Source: Thalassovita sp. (GTDB lineage Bacteria; Bacteroidota; Bacteroidia; Cytophagales; Flammeovirgaceae). Taken from it: a stretch of 49,403 bases of DNA. Below the pieces are notes generated by a model, which was not told the DNA's origin, did not search any database, and was given only the letters and a program-made list of their open reading frames with translations. Made by a program: the position numbers and the translations under genes. Every line of letters begins with the position of its first letter. Position 1 is the stretch's first letter. The DNA is taken from NCBI GenBank assembly GCA_002729595.1, contig PBYL01000033.1, positions 1 through 49,403 on the forward strand, in the 5' to 3' direction. Of the stretch, positions 33,826 to 42,550 are shown one piece after another.

Positions 33826-35469
33826 ATGAATATATTTAAAAAGAAACAGATATTATTTTTATTCTGCCTGCTATTCTCGGTTTTTGCTTGTGAAGACTTG
33901 GACGAACTAGTAGAAAACCCGAATGGTATAGACCCAGAAAACTCTAACCTTAACTTAATACTTTCTACAGTATTAACAGAAACAGGTATGACTGTGGTTG
34001 ATCTTGGTTATGGTGATATTGCCGGTGTAATGCAACATACACAAAAAGATGCTTGGTTTTCTGGCCACAATGATTACGATTGGTCAGACCAAAGCTGGGC
34101 AGGATATTATTCTATCCTTGTAGATAATGAGAAAGTATACGAAAAAGCAGTTGAGCAAGGCTTAGAATTTCAGCAAGGTGTTACTATGGTAATGAAAGCT
34201 TACTTATTTGGTACAATTGCAGATTTATGGGGCGATGCACCTTTTACTTATGCAATTCAAGGTGATTTAGGCGGTACTGAATATTTAACGCCAGCGTACG
34301 ATTCTCAAGCAGATATTTACCACGGTGTTATTGAATATCTTCAATCAGCAAACACATTGCTTTCTAAAGATGCAGAAGAATACGATGAGATTTACGAAGA
34401 AGGTGATGTATTCTATGAAGGTGATCCTGCAAAATGGAGAAAATTGGCAAACTCTCTTATGTTGAGATACTACATGAGACTTTCAGAAAAAGAACCAACT
34501 TTTGCTCAAAGTGGAATAGAAGCAATTATGGCAGATCAAAACACTTATCCTGTAATTACAGAAAGTGGAGACGATGCTTTAATGGATTTCTTATCTGATA
34601 AAAGTGAAAACTCTTGGCCTGGTAACTCAGAGCTAACTGATGTAAGTGGTAGCGAATATAGAAGGAAAAAAATGTGTGCTACTTTGGTAGACAAAATGCA
34701 AGAACTTACAGACCCTCGTTTAGAGCTTTGGGCACAAAAAGTAGAAATTCCATTAGTTATAGACGAAACATTATCTTCTGGAACAGATACTATTATTGAT
34801 AATGTAAGATACCTTGCTACAGATGCAATTGGCGAAGAATCAATTGATACTGATCCGGAATATGTAGGTCTTCCTCCATCAGTTTCAGCTTTACCTTCTT
34901 CTTATAACTTAAACCCAACTCCGGGTCAGTTATCTTACAACCCTCATGTATCTTACTTAAACGAGAGATATACACAGGCTTCTGGAGACTTCTTACAATC
35001 AAGATTATTAACTGCTTCTGAAGTAAACTTTATCTTAGCTGAGGCAGCACAAAGAGGTTGGTCTGTAGCTGGTGATGCGCAGTCTTATTACGAAGCTGCA
35101 GTGTTAGCATCATTTGAGTACTGGGGAGTAGACGATCAGTATTCAGATTATATCTTAGGCGAAGCTGCTTTTGATGGAACATTGGCTCAAATTATCGAGC
35201 AAAAATGGATTTCAAACTGGGCTGCTGCTGCAGAATCTTGGTTCGATTACAGAAGAACAGGTTATCCAGAACTAGTAGCAGGTCCTGCTGCAGACCGTTC
35301 TGTATTGCCAGTAAGATTCTATTATATGACTGATGAATTACTTATTAATTCAACTAATGCAAACGAAGCTGTTGATGCGCTAGAGGAAACTTCTTACACT
35401 CAAGCAGATGGTAAAAACAGTGCTTGGGCTAAGTTCTGGTTATTACAAGGAACAACCAAGCCTTGGTAA
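33826..35469 (+). CDS. SusD-like surface lipoprotein (SusD-like_2 type)
   Basis: 547 aa, signal peptide with cysteine in SVFACEDLDELVENPNG; the acidic residues after Cys match the Bacteroidota surface-export signal. The mature sequence follows the SusD-like_2 branch (NPNGIDPENSNLNLILSTVL near the N-terminus, IADLWGDAPFTYAIQGDLGG, then LILAEAAQRG-like TPR helices and WFDYRRTGYPELV near the C-terminus), unlike the classical SusD at 1-1527. It forms the lid of the SusC transporter 24 bp upstream, and the two are cotranscribed. A terminator follows at 35478. Confidence 0.94.
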   Translation: MNIFKKKQILFLFCLLFSVFACEDLDELVENPNGIDPENSNLNLILSTVLTETGMTVVDLGYGDIAGVMQHTQKDAWFSGHNDYDWSDQSWAGYYSILVDNEKVYEKAVEQGLEFQQGVTMVMKAYLFGTIADLWGDAPFTYAIQGDLGGTEYLTPAYDSQADIYHGVIEYLQSANTLLSKDAEEYDEIYEEGDVFYEGDPAKWRKLANSLMLRYYMRLSEKEPTFAQSGIEAIMADQNTYPVITESGDDALMDFLSDKSENSWPGNSELTDVSGSEYRRKKMCATLVDKMQELTDPRLELWAQKVEIPLVIDETLSSGTDTIIDNVRYLATDAIGEESIDTDPEYVGLPPSVSALPSSYNLNPTPGQLSYNPHVSYLNERYTQASGDFLQSRLLTASEVNFILAEAAQRGWSVAGDAQSYYEAAVLASFEYWGVDDQYSDYILGEAAFDGTLAQIIEQKWISNWAAAAESWFDYRRTGYPELVAGPAADRSVLPVRFYYMTDELLINSTNANEAVDALEETSYTQADGKNSAWAKFWLLQGTTKPW

Positions 35470-35477
35470 AACATATT

Positions 35478-35508
35478 TGAAGGGTGGTGAAAACTGCCCT
35501 TCACTTTT
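35478..35508 (+). terminator. Hairpin terminator after the SusD-like gene
   Basis: TGAAGGG (35478-35484) pairs with CCCTTCA (35497-35503), extended by a G-U pair, then CTTTTAT. It would lower transcription from susCD into the hydrolase genes, a common arrangement that gives transporter mRNA in excess. Confidence 0.6.
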
Positions 35509-35569
35509 ATATTATAATCAATCTCAAAAAGCAATCAGCATAAATTTTATTTTATACTAACACCTTACT

Positions 35570-36937
35570 ATGTATTTAAAAACTTACAATCACCTTCTTC
35601 TTTTATTAGCATTATTAGTTTCTTGTAATGTGAGTGATCACCATCACCACGATGATCATAACCATGAACACGCCAATAAATACAATGATTACTACGATGG
35701 AGTAGTAGACAAAATTCTTTTCCCATCAAAATCACCAGACAGAGTAATTCTAAACTTAACAGAAAATCCAGTTGAATCTGTAGCTGTAAACTGGAGAACA
35801 GATACTACTGTAACTGCTGGAGTGGTAGAATATACTTTAGCCGATCCGGGATCAAAGTTTAAGGAAAATGTAAAAAGCATTAAAGCAGAAACTAGCCTAT
35901 TAGTTTCTCAACACGAAAAAGAACCAGAAATAGCAGCAAATTACCACGCTGCAATTATTGATGGTTTAAAAGCTGGCGAAAAATATGTTTACAGAGTTGG
36001 TAGCGAAGGAGCTTGGAGTGAATGGTTCCAATACCAAATGCCAGATCCAGAAAACAAACCACTATCATTTGTGTATTTCGGAGATGCGCAAAACGAAGTA
36101 AAATCAATGTGGTCGAGAGTAATTAGAGAGGCATACAAAACTATTCCTGAAGTAGATTTTATGTTGCATGCCGGAGACCTAATTAACCGCCACGATAGAG
36201 ATATAGAATGGGGAGAATGGTTTTATGCGGGAGGATTTTTGCATGCCATGGTTCCAAGTGTAATGACTCCCGGTAACCACGAATACAGAAACGTTGTACT
36301 TTCTCCGCAATGGAAACCGCAATTTAACTTGCCATCTAACGGGCCAGAAGGTTTAGAAGAAACTTGTTACTTTATCGATTACCCTAATGTGAGAATTGTT
36401 TCTCTAGATGCAGAGCAAATTGATGAATCTGCTAAGTTTAGAAATGCACAGAAAAAGTGGTTAGATGAGTTGCTAGCAAAAGACCCTAGAAAGTGGACAA
36501 TACTTACTTTCCATTATCCGGTTTATTCTACCAAGCCGAATAGAGATAATGAAAAACTGAGAAATGAGTTTAAGCCGATTTTTGATAAATACAAAGTTGA
36601 CATTGTTTTACAAGGCCACGACCACGCATACGGAAGAGGAATGGTTAACAATGTGCCAACGGGATCAAAAGTACGTGAAAATGAGTCGGGAACTATGTAT
36701 GTGGTTTCTGTGAGTGGGCCAAAAATGTACGAAGTATCAGACGATCCGTGGATGGAAAGAAGAGCGGCAAACACCCAGTTGTTCCAAGTAATCTCTATTG
36801 AAAACAACACGCTTTCTTATAAAGCTTTTTCGGCAGATGGAAGATTATATGATGCTTTTGATTTAAATAAGTCTGAGGGGAAACCAAACAAGTTGGTAAA
36901 TAAAATTCCTGATGTGAAAGAGCGATTAGGAGACTGA
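35570..36937 (+). CDS. Purple-acid-phosphatase-like metallophosphoesterase lipoprotein with His-rich N-terminus
   Basis: 455 aa. The lipobox is VSC, and the mature N-terminus is strikingly His/Asp-rich (CNVSDHHHHDDHNHEHANKY). An N-terminal fibronectin-like domain (about 45-155) precedes the metallophosphoesterase domain. The five metal motifs are present: D172 in YFGDAQ, D203 in AGDLINR, N236-H237 in GNHEY, H315 in LTFHYPVY, and H350/H352 in GHDHAYGRG. In true purple acid phosphatases the second motif is GDxxY, with Tyr binding Fe(III). Here Asn206 takes that place, so a different metal pair is likely. It is exported, possibly surface exposed, and probably removes phosphate from material handled by the SusCD pair. 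The GDPD gene starts 15 bp downstream. Confidence 0.92.
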   Translation: MYLKTYNHLLLLLALLVSCNVSDHHHHDDHNHEHANKYNDYYDGVVDKILFPSKSPDRVILNLTENPVESVAVNWRTDTTVTAGVVEYTLADPGSKFKENVKSIKAETSLLVSQHEKEPEIAANYHAAIIDGLKAGEKYVYRVGSEGAWSEWFQYQMPDPENKPLSFVYFGDAQNEVKSMWSRVIREAYKTIPEVDFMLHAGDLINRHDRDIEWGEWFYAGGFLHAMVPSVMTPGNHEYRNVVLSPQWKPQFNLPSNGPEGLEETCYFIDYPNVRIVSLDAEQIDESAKFRNAQKKWLDELLAKDPRKWTILTFHYPVYSTKPNRDNEKLRNEFKPIFDKYKVDIVLQGHDHAYGRGMVNNVPTGSKVRENESGTMYVVSVSGPKMYEVSDDPWMERRAANTQLFQVISIENNTLSYKAFSADGRLYDAFDLNKSEGKPNKLVNKIPDVKERLGD

Positions 36938-36952
36938 TAAGGAACTTAACCA

Positions 36953-38557
36953 ATGAACATGTCTAAACTTATGAAGTGCAGTTTAAAAAATATAGCTCTT
37001 ACTCTTGCCGGATTTCTATTGATTCTCGCAGAAATACAGGCTCAGAATCGAGTTGATGAGCTAAGAAAAATTTTGCTCGATGCTGATGGCAGAGTAATGG
37101 TCGCATCACATAGAGCTGTACATAATAGATATCCAGAAAACTCTTTGGCTGCTATTCAAGAGGCGATTGATCTTGGTATAGACATCATCGAAATTGATGT
37201 GAAAATCACCAAAGACAGTGTGCCTATTTTGATGCACGACAGAACGATAGACAGAACAACTACAGGCAAGGGCGATCCTGAAACTTTAACTTTTGAAGAG
37301 ATACAACAATTTTTTCTTGTTGAAAACGGAAAACCTACTAAACACAAAATACCCACTTTAGAAGAAGCACTTAATTTGGCTCACGGTAAAATTCTGGTCG
37401 ATTTGGATATGAAAACCGATTGGCTAGAAAACGTGATTAAAGTGGTTCACAAAACCAATGCTACCAAAGAAGTTTTCTTTTTTGATAGCGATTACGAAGT
37501 ACTTAAAAGATTACAGGCAGCCGACAAGAATTTTATGTTAATGCCTAGAACACATTCATTAGAAGAAGTGGATTCTGCCATTGCCTTGTTTTCACCTGAG
37601 ATCATCCATATCGATTATTCTTTTTACACAAAAGAAGTAGCTGATAGAATTAGCAAAGCCGGAGCACGTATTTGGATAAATGCACTTGGTCAACCAGATA
37701 GAGCTTTAAGAGAAGGGCACATTACCCCAACACTTAACAGCTTGACTTTGTACGGTGCAGATGTAATACAGACAGACGAGCCAGCTTTAATTCAAAAGAG
37801 TATTCCAATAAATCCAATAAGAAAACCTAAACATGCTGGTGTGTATGTGGTAGCACATCGCGGAGCACATCAAAATATTCCGGAAAATACCTTGGCTGCT
37901 TACCAAAAAGCCATTGATTTAGGAGCCGATTTTGTCGAAGTAGATATTAGAACAAGCAAAGATGGAGAGCTAGTTAGTATCCATAATAAAGAAGTGGATA
38001 AATATATATTGAAAGGCAAAACAGGTTTAGTGGCAGACAAAACCCTAAAGGAATTACAAAAACTAGATATTGGCAGCAGGGTAGATAAAAAGTGGAAGAG
38101 CGAACGCATTCCAACTTTCGAAGAGATATTAAAATTGTGTAAAGGCAAAATCGGAATCTATCTGGATGTAAAAGATGCCGATGTAGATAAGATGCTTGCT
38201 TTAATAGAGAAGTATGAGATGCAAAATGAAATTTTCTGGTATGCCAGTGTAGATAAATTGAAAGAGGTGCAAGCAGCTTGCCCAGATTGTTTGGTTATGC
38301 CAGACCCAGACATTGCTAAAAACTTGGATAAAGTATTTGAGGCTTTTAAACCATCTATTATTGCAGCAAATTGGGAAGGTTTTTCAGAAGAAGGTTATGA
38401 GGAGAAAGCACATAAAAACAGTGCAATTATTATTGTAGACGACAATGGGAGTGAGACTTGGCAAAAAGCATTGGATTTAGGTTGCAATGGAATTCAAACA
38501 GACGATCCGGAAGGATTAATTAATTTTTTAAATTCAATAGAACAAAACAGTAACTAG
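36953..38557 (+). CDS. Secreted tandem glycerophosphodiester phosphodiesterase (two GDPD domains)
   Basis: 534 aa with a signal peptide ending near residue 31 (LAEIQAQ). Two GDPD TIM-barrel domains lie in tandem, about 45-285 and 295-530. Domain 1 has SHRAVHNRYPENS and LMHDRTIDRTTTG, with catalytic His H53 and H95. Domain 2 has AHRGAHQNIPENT and SIHNKEVDKYI, with H302 and H344. The His-His spacing is 42 residues in both. Domain 1 has Ala for Gly in the HRG motif; domain 2 has Asn after its second His where Asp is usual, and lacks the RTT triplet. GDPD enzymes split glycerophosphodiesters into glycerol 3-phosphate and an alcohol. It lies 15 bp after the metallophosphoesterase, so they probably form an operon that could release free phosphate in two steps (inference). 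Confidence 0.94.
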   Translation: MNMSKLMKCSLKNIALTLAGFLLILAEIQAQNRVDELRKILLDADGRVMVASHRAVHNRYPENSLAAIQEAIDLGIDIIEIDVKITKDSVPILMHDRTIDRTTTGKGDPETLTFEEIQQFFLVENGKPTKHKIPTLEEALNLAHGKILVDLDMKTDWLENVIKVVHKTNATKEVFFFDSDYEVLKRLQAADKNFMLMPRTHSLEEVDSAIALFSPEIIHIDYSFYTKEVADRISKAGARIWINALGQPDRALREGHITPTLNSLTLYGADVIQTDEPALIQKSIPINPIRKPKHAGVYVVAHRGAHQNIPENTLAAYQKAIDLGADFVEVDIRTSKDGELVSIHNKEVDKYILKGKTGLVADKTLKELQKLDIGSRVDKKWKSERIPTFEEILKLCKGKIGIYLDVKDADVDKMLALIEKYEMQNEIFWYASVDKLKEVQAACPDCLVMPDPDIAKNLDKVFEAFKPSIIAANWEGFSEEGYEEKAHKNSAIIIVDDNGSETWQKALDLGCNGIQTDDPEGLINFLNSIEQNSN

Positions 38558-38784
38558 AAATTAAAATACATTTTGGTGTAGTAATCCTAATTCAATTTTA
38601 GATTGAAGGTGAGATTGCTATGCGCAAAATGAAAGTATCGGGAGTATTAATATAGCTTATTTATAAACCTGCTGTATCCGATTTTCAACGCATATTATCT
38701 GAAAGCGCTTAAGATATTCTGCTCGAAAATCAACAGCAAAACACCAGAAATTTATAGACTTTTTCAATTTTAAAAGATTAACAA
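38558..38784. other. 227-bp gap with a small hairpin
   Basis: TTCAAT (38591-38596) and ATTGAA (38602-38607) form a weak hairpin 34 bp after the GDPD stop. No convincing promoter was seen, so the next gene may be read through from upstream. Confidence 0.3.
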
Positions 38785-40938
38785 ATGATGAAAAGATTAT
38801 TAACTCTGTTGGCAATCAACCTTTATTGCTTTCTATCCTTCGCGCAAGTGTTGGATGCTCCTTTCAAACAGGCTACCTCTGTAAAGTATGAGATGGCTCC
38901 CGAGTTAGAAGGCGCAAAATTGAAAAAGCTGGTTGTTGATTATAATGACATCGCTTATGTTTTAACTGATAAAGGACTTTACAGAGATTACTATGGCGAA
39001 GTAGTTTCTAAAGACGAAACATACCATTCATTAGCAGACAAAAATCCGGTTGATATAACCATACAAGAAGAAACTGGCATTTTATTCTATCTATTCAAAG
39101 ACAAATACCTCACAAATAACTTTGCCGGTACTATCTACGGAAGTGTTCCAGAAAATACTTACGATAAAATCACCGTGAACAAAAACATGGATATTCTTCT
39201 TTCAAGCACGAAAAAAGCCACTTTGTATCACGAAAAAGAAAAGCAGTCAGATATAAAACTACCCGAAGGAAAACTAATCGAGATTTATACTTATGAGTCA
39301 GACTTTTACTATCTCACAGACAAAGAGTTATTTAGGTTAGAAGATAAGAAGTGGGAAAGTGTTCATAAAGGAACTGGGCTTTCTTCTATCACTTTTAAGC
39401 AAGATAAGATTTATGTAGGAACAAATGATGGTTACTATGTAATTAGCATGTTCGATGGTGCTGAGTACAAAGCCAGAGAAAACAAGTTGCCAATTCCTGC
39501 CATTACAGAAATCATGTTTGTAAACATGGATTTATGGTTTGCTTCTGCTGATGGTGCTTATAAAGAAGAGCCAGATCGTTATCGTTATTTTGCTTCAAAA
39601 AGATGGTTAGACAACAACGAAGTAACCGATATGGCTTTTGATAGCGATGGCGATATTTACTTGCTTACTCCAACAGGTTTAAACAAAATTGATTACGTTA
39701 CGCACACACTGGCAGATAAAGCAGAATACTTTCAAGATCACATTCGCAAGTATAATATGCGATACGGATTTGTATGTGCACCTTCATTTAAAGAACCATA
39801 CAATAGAACTACAGGTAAAGTAAAAGACCACGATAACGACGGTTTGTGGACTACTTTCTATTTGGGAAGTCAAGTATTTCGCTATGCAACTACTGGTGAG
39901 CCAATTGCTAAAAGATATGTGTGGGAATCTTTCGAAGCATTTGAAAGATTGTTGACAGTAAATCCGCTCAAAGGTTTTCCATCAAGAACATTCGAAAGAA
40001 CTGGCTATAAAATGAGTGATCCAGATAAATGGAGACCATCACCAGAAAAAGAGTGGGAGTGGAAAGGAACTACAAGTACTGACGAATACATCGCTTATCT
40101 TTTTGTAACAGCCATTATGGATCAGTATATGGCAGAAACCAAAGAAGAAAAGCAGCGTGTTGCAAACTTTATCGAAGCGATAATGATGCACATCATCGAG
40201 AACGATTATTACTTTGTAGATTCTGATGGTAAGCCAACTTTATGGGGTAGATGGAATCCGGAATATGTGCACAAATATCCAAAACATGTGTACGACAGAA
40301 AGCTAAATGCGACTCACCTGATTACAGGTTTACAACTCGCTTACACGCTAACTGGCAAAGATATCTTCAAAGACGAAGCATTTAAAATGATGGATGAGTA
40401 TGGTTACTACGAAGATATGCTCACACCAATGGCAGAAATGAGACCAGAGCTTATTGAATACGATGGGCACAACATGGGAACTTCTTGGAACCACTCAGAC
40501 GACGAAATGGCATTTTTAACTTACTGGCCATTGTACCATTATGCTTTTAATGATACATTGAAGCAAGCTTATTCTGAGGTAATTAGAGATCACTGGGAAG
40601 TAGAATTGCCAGAAAGAAATGCAGTTTGGAATACATTGGTTTACGGAACAAGTGGGCAAATAAATGTAGATGATGTAATCTGGCACTTGAGAGAATATAA
40701 TCTTGATCAGATGGAATATAAAGTAAAAAACTCTCACAGAAAAGATATCGAAATGATACCTGAAAACTTTAGAGAGCAAACTACCAAGCAGCTATTGACT
40801 CCGGGAGAGCAAAGAACGCATAGGCACAATGCAAATCCATTTGAGTTAGATGGTGGTAGCGAAGGAAGATCTGAACTAGCAGGTGATGAGTACTTGCTAC
40901 CTTACTGGATGGCCAGATATTTAAAGATAATTGAATAA
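38785..40938 (+). CDS. Secreted unclassified enzyme: N-terminal beta-propeller plus C-terminal helical (alpha/alpha toroid-like) domain
   Basis: 717 aa with a signal peptide (about 1-20, ending LSFAQ). Residues about 35-320 contain repeated strand-turn units with aromatic turns (VVDYNDIAYVLTDKGLYRDY, then FYYLTDKELFRLEDKKWESV and MAFDSDGDIYLLTPTGLNKI), the pattern of two-component-regulator-type propellers. From about 330 onward the protein is helical and aromatic-rich (LGSQVFRYATTGEPIAKRYV, then WESFEAFERL; MDQYMAETKEEKQRVANFIE), resembling an (alpha/alpha) toroid of glycosidases or lyases. The most conserved-looking segment is HNMGTSWNHSDDEMAFLTYW, with paired Asp-Asp-Glu that might be catalytic. 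I cannot assign a family. Its place after the GDPD gene and before a strong terminator suggests that it works on the same substrate. Confidence 0.75.
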   Translation: MMKRLLTLLAINLYCFLSFAQVLDAPFKQATSVKYEMAPELEGAKLKKLVVDYNDIAYVLTDKGLYRDYYGEVVSKDETYHSLADKNPVDITIQEETGILFYLFKDKYLTNNFAGTIYGSVPENTYDKITVNKNMDILLSSTKKATLYHEKEKQSDIKLPEGKLIEIYTYESDFYYLTDKELFRLEDKKWESVHKGTGLSSITFKQDKIYVGTNDGYYVISMFDGAEYKARENKLPIPAITEIMFVNMDLWFASADGAYKEEPDRYRYFASKRWLDNNEVTDMAFDSDGDIYLLTPTGLNKIDYVTHTLADKAEYFQDHIRKYNMRYGFVCAPSFKEPYNRTTGKVKDHDNDGLWTTFYLGSQVFRYATTGEPIAKRYVWESFEAFERLLTVNPLKGFPSRTFERTGYKMSDPDKWRPSPEKEWEWKGTTSTDEYIAYLFVTAIMDQYMAETKEEKQRVANFIEAIMMHIIENDYYFVDSDGKPTLWGRWNPEYVHKYPKHVYDRKLNATHLITGLQLAYTLTGKDIFKDEAFKMMDEYGYYEDMLTPMAEMRPELIEYDGHNMGTSWNHSDDEMAFLTYWPLYHYAFNDTLKQAYSEVIRDHWEVELPERNAVWNTLVYGTSGQINVDDVIWHLREYNLDQMEYKVKNSHRKDIEMIPENFREQTTKQLLTPGEQRTHRHNANPFELDGGSEGRSELAGDEYLLPYWMARYLKIIE

Positions 40939-40959
40939 CATAACGCAAATTGGTTTACT

Positions 40960-41002
40960 CCTCTGTACAGTTTTTAATTGTACAGAGGGTTTTTATCTTT
41001 TT
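40960..41002 (+). terminator. Strong intrinsic terminator directly before the sialidase-like gene
   Basis: Perfect 10-bp arms CCTCTGTACA (40960-40969) and TGTACAGAGG (40979-40988), 9-nt loop, then a T-rich run to 41002. It lies 21 bp after the stop of the 717-aa gene and ends 6 bp before the next ATG. Confidence 0.9.
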
Positions 41003-41008
41003 AAATTT

Positions 41009-42364
41009 ATGATGATGAAAACGCTATTATACTTTTTTTGCTTCATTCTAATCACTACTTGTGCACCTGTACCTAAGCAACCAGAAGTATTAAAAGAATT
41101 TCACGAAGGCATTATTTTTCCTTTGCAAAAAGACCATGTACATGGACCCACAGTTGTTGAGTTACCCAATGGCGATGTGCTCGCAGGTTGGTTTCAAGGT
41201 TCTGGTGAGCGATGGGCAGATGATGTAAAGATTATGGGAGCAAGACTAAACAAAGGCGATACAACTTGGTCTGCGCCTTTCGAACTAGCAGATAAACCCG
41301 GTTTCCCAGACATTAACCCAATGATGTTTATGGATACCCAAGAAAGACTTTGGTTAATGTGGTATCCGGTTTTAGGAAACTTGTGGGAGACATCTTTGCC
41401 AATGTATAGAATTAGTAAAGACTATAATGGTGAAGGCGCACCTGTTTGGGATTGGCAAGATGTACTTTTAGTAAAACCCGGAGACCCAACAGAAAGAGGC
41501 ATTCAACCAGACGATCGTTTTGTAGCAGGTGTGCACAAACAATTAGAAGAGTACGAAGCTTACTTTAAAAAGGAAAATCTTCCGCAATATCCCGAAGAGA
41601 AAAAGAAGGAATACTTGGCTCACTGGGAATCCTACAAAGCTAAAGTAGATAGTTTAGCCAAAGGCGAAAACATGGTTCAAAAGGGTAAGATCAAAAAAGC
41701 TGATGGTGAAACAGAAGAAGCCATGTTGGGTTATCCGCTGTCGCGCAGAATAGGCTGGCAAACCAAAAACAAACCATTAATTATAGGAGAAAGGTTAATT
41801 GTTCCATTGTATTCAGATGGTATGGATGTTTCCATTTTTGCCATTTCTGATGATTGGGGAGCAAACTGGCAGTTTAGTAGTCCAGTTTTAGGTGATGCAG
41901 GTATACAGGCAACTTTGGCAGTAAAAAAAGACAGCACTTTGGTCGCTTATTTTAGAGATAATGGCGCTCCACCGCAAAGAATTCAAGTGAGTGAGTCTAA
42001 AGATAAGGGTTTAACTTGGTCGATTCCTATTGATACAGAACTGCCAAACTCAGGAGCTGGTTTCGATATGGTTACTTTGCAGTCAGGGGAGTGGTTAATT
42101 GTATATAATGATTCCGAAGAGCATAGACACAATGTAGCGGTTGCCATCTCAGATGATGATGGGAAAACTTGGAAATGGAAAAAATACCTAGAGAATGATA
42201 CTAGAGAAGAAAATGCGACTAAAAGCCATTACCCGGCAGTGATACAGGGCAAGAATGGGATGATACATGTAATCTACAGCCATCATTATAATGACAAAGA
42301 TGATGGGCCAGATAAAACAGTAAAATACCTCACCTTTCCAGTAGATTGGGTGAAGTCGGAATAA
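41009..42364 (+). CDS. Sialidase-like (BNR_2) propeller lipoprotein
   Basis: 451 aa from the first of three consecutive ATGs (41009, 41012, 41015). The frame is open upstream to 40931, but that part covers the terminator. The signal peptide MKTLLYFFCFILITTCAPVP has the lipobox ITTC. The domain matches the exo-alpha-sialidase / BNR_2 propeller: KDHVHGPTVVELPNGDVLAG, then WFQGSGE, and Asp-box turns ISDDWGANWQ, ESKDKGLTWS and ISDDDGKTWK. HGPTVVELPNGDVLAGW and the long insert at about 160-225 (charged, helical) are typical of non-canonical bacterial members rather than Neu5Ac-specific sialidases. The Arg triad cannot be placed with confidence, so the hydrolysed sugar is uncertain. It closes the SusCD-associated cluster. 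Confidence 0.85.
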   Translation: MMMKTLLYFFCFILITTCAPVPKQPEVLKEFHEGIIFPLQKDHVHGPTVVELPNGDVLAGWFQGSGERWADDVKIMGARLNKGDTTWSAPFELADKPGFPDINPMMFMDTQERLWLMWYPVLGNLWETSLPMYRISKDYNGEGAPVWDWQDVLLVKPGDPTERGIQPDDRFVAGVHKQLEEYEAYFKKENLPQYPEEKKKEYLAHWESYKAKVDSLAKGENMVQKGKIKKADGETEEAMLGYPLSRRIGWQTKNKPLIIGERLIVPLYSDGMDVSIFAISDDWGANWQFSSPVLGDAGIQATLAVKKDSTLVAYFRDNGAPPQRIQVSESKDKGLTWSIPIDTELPNSGAGFDMVTLQSGEWLIVYNDSEEHRHNVAVAISDDDGKTWKWKKYLENDTREENATKSHYPAVIQGKNGMIHVIYSHHYNDKDDGPDKTVKYLTFPVDWVKSE

Positions 42365-42371
42365 GATCAAT

Positions 42372-42398
42372 AAAAGCCTGATAAATTCAGGCTTTTTT
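42372..42398 (+). terminator. Intrinsic terminator after the sialidase-like gene
   Basis: Arms AAAAGCCTGA (42372-42381) and TCAGGCTTTT (42387-42396) with a 5-nt loop and a continuing T run. It lies 7 bp after the stop and marks the end of the SusCD-associated cluster. Confidence 0.88.
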
Positions 42399-42550
42399 GT
42401 TTGAATAAGCCTTAAATCATTTATCCACCCATTTGGGCTTTCAATAAGCTTTAGTTCATTAATAAGTGCTTTAAAAAGCAAATTATTAGCACTTTAGCCT
42501 TTTTATTTTTCTTTGTAAAATTCGATATTGCATAAATAAAATTACCCCAA

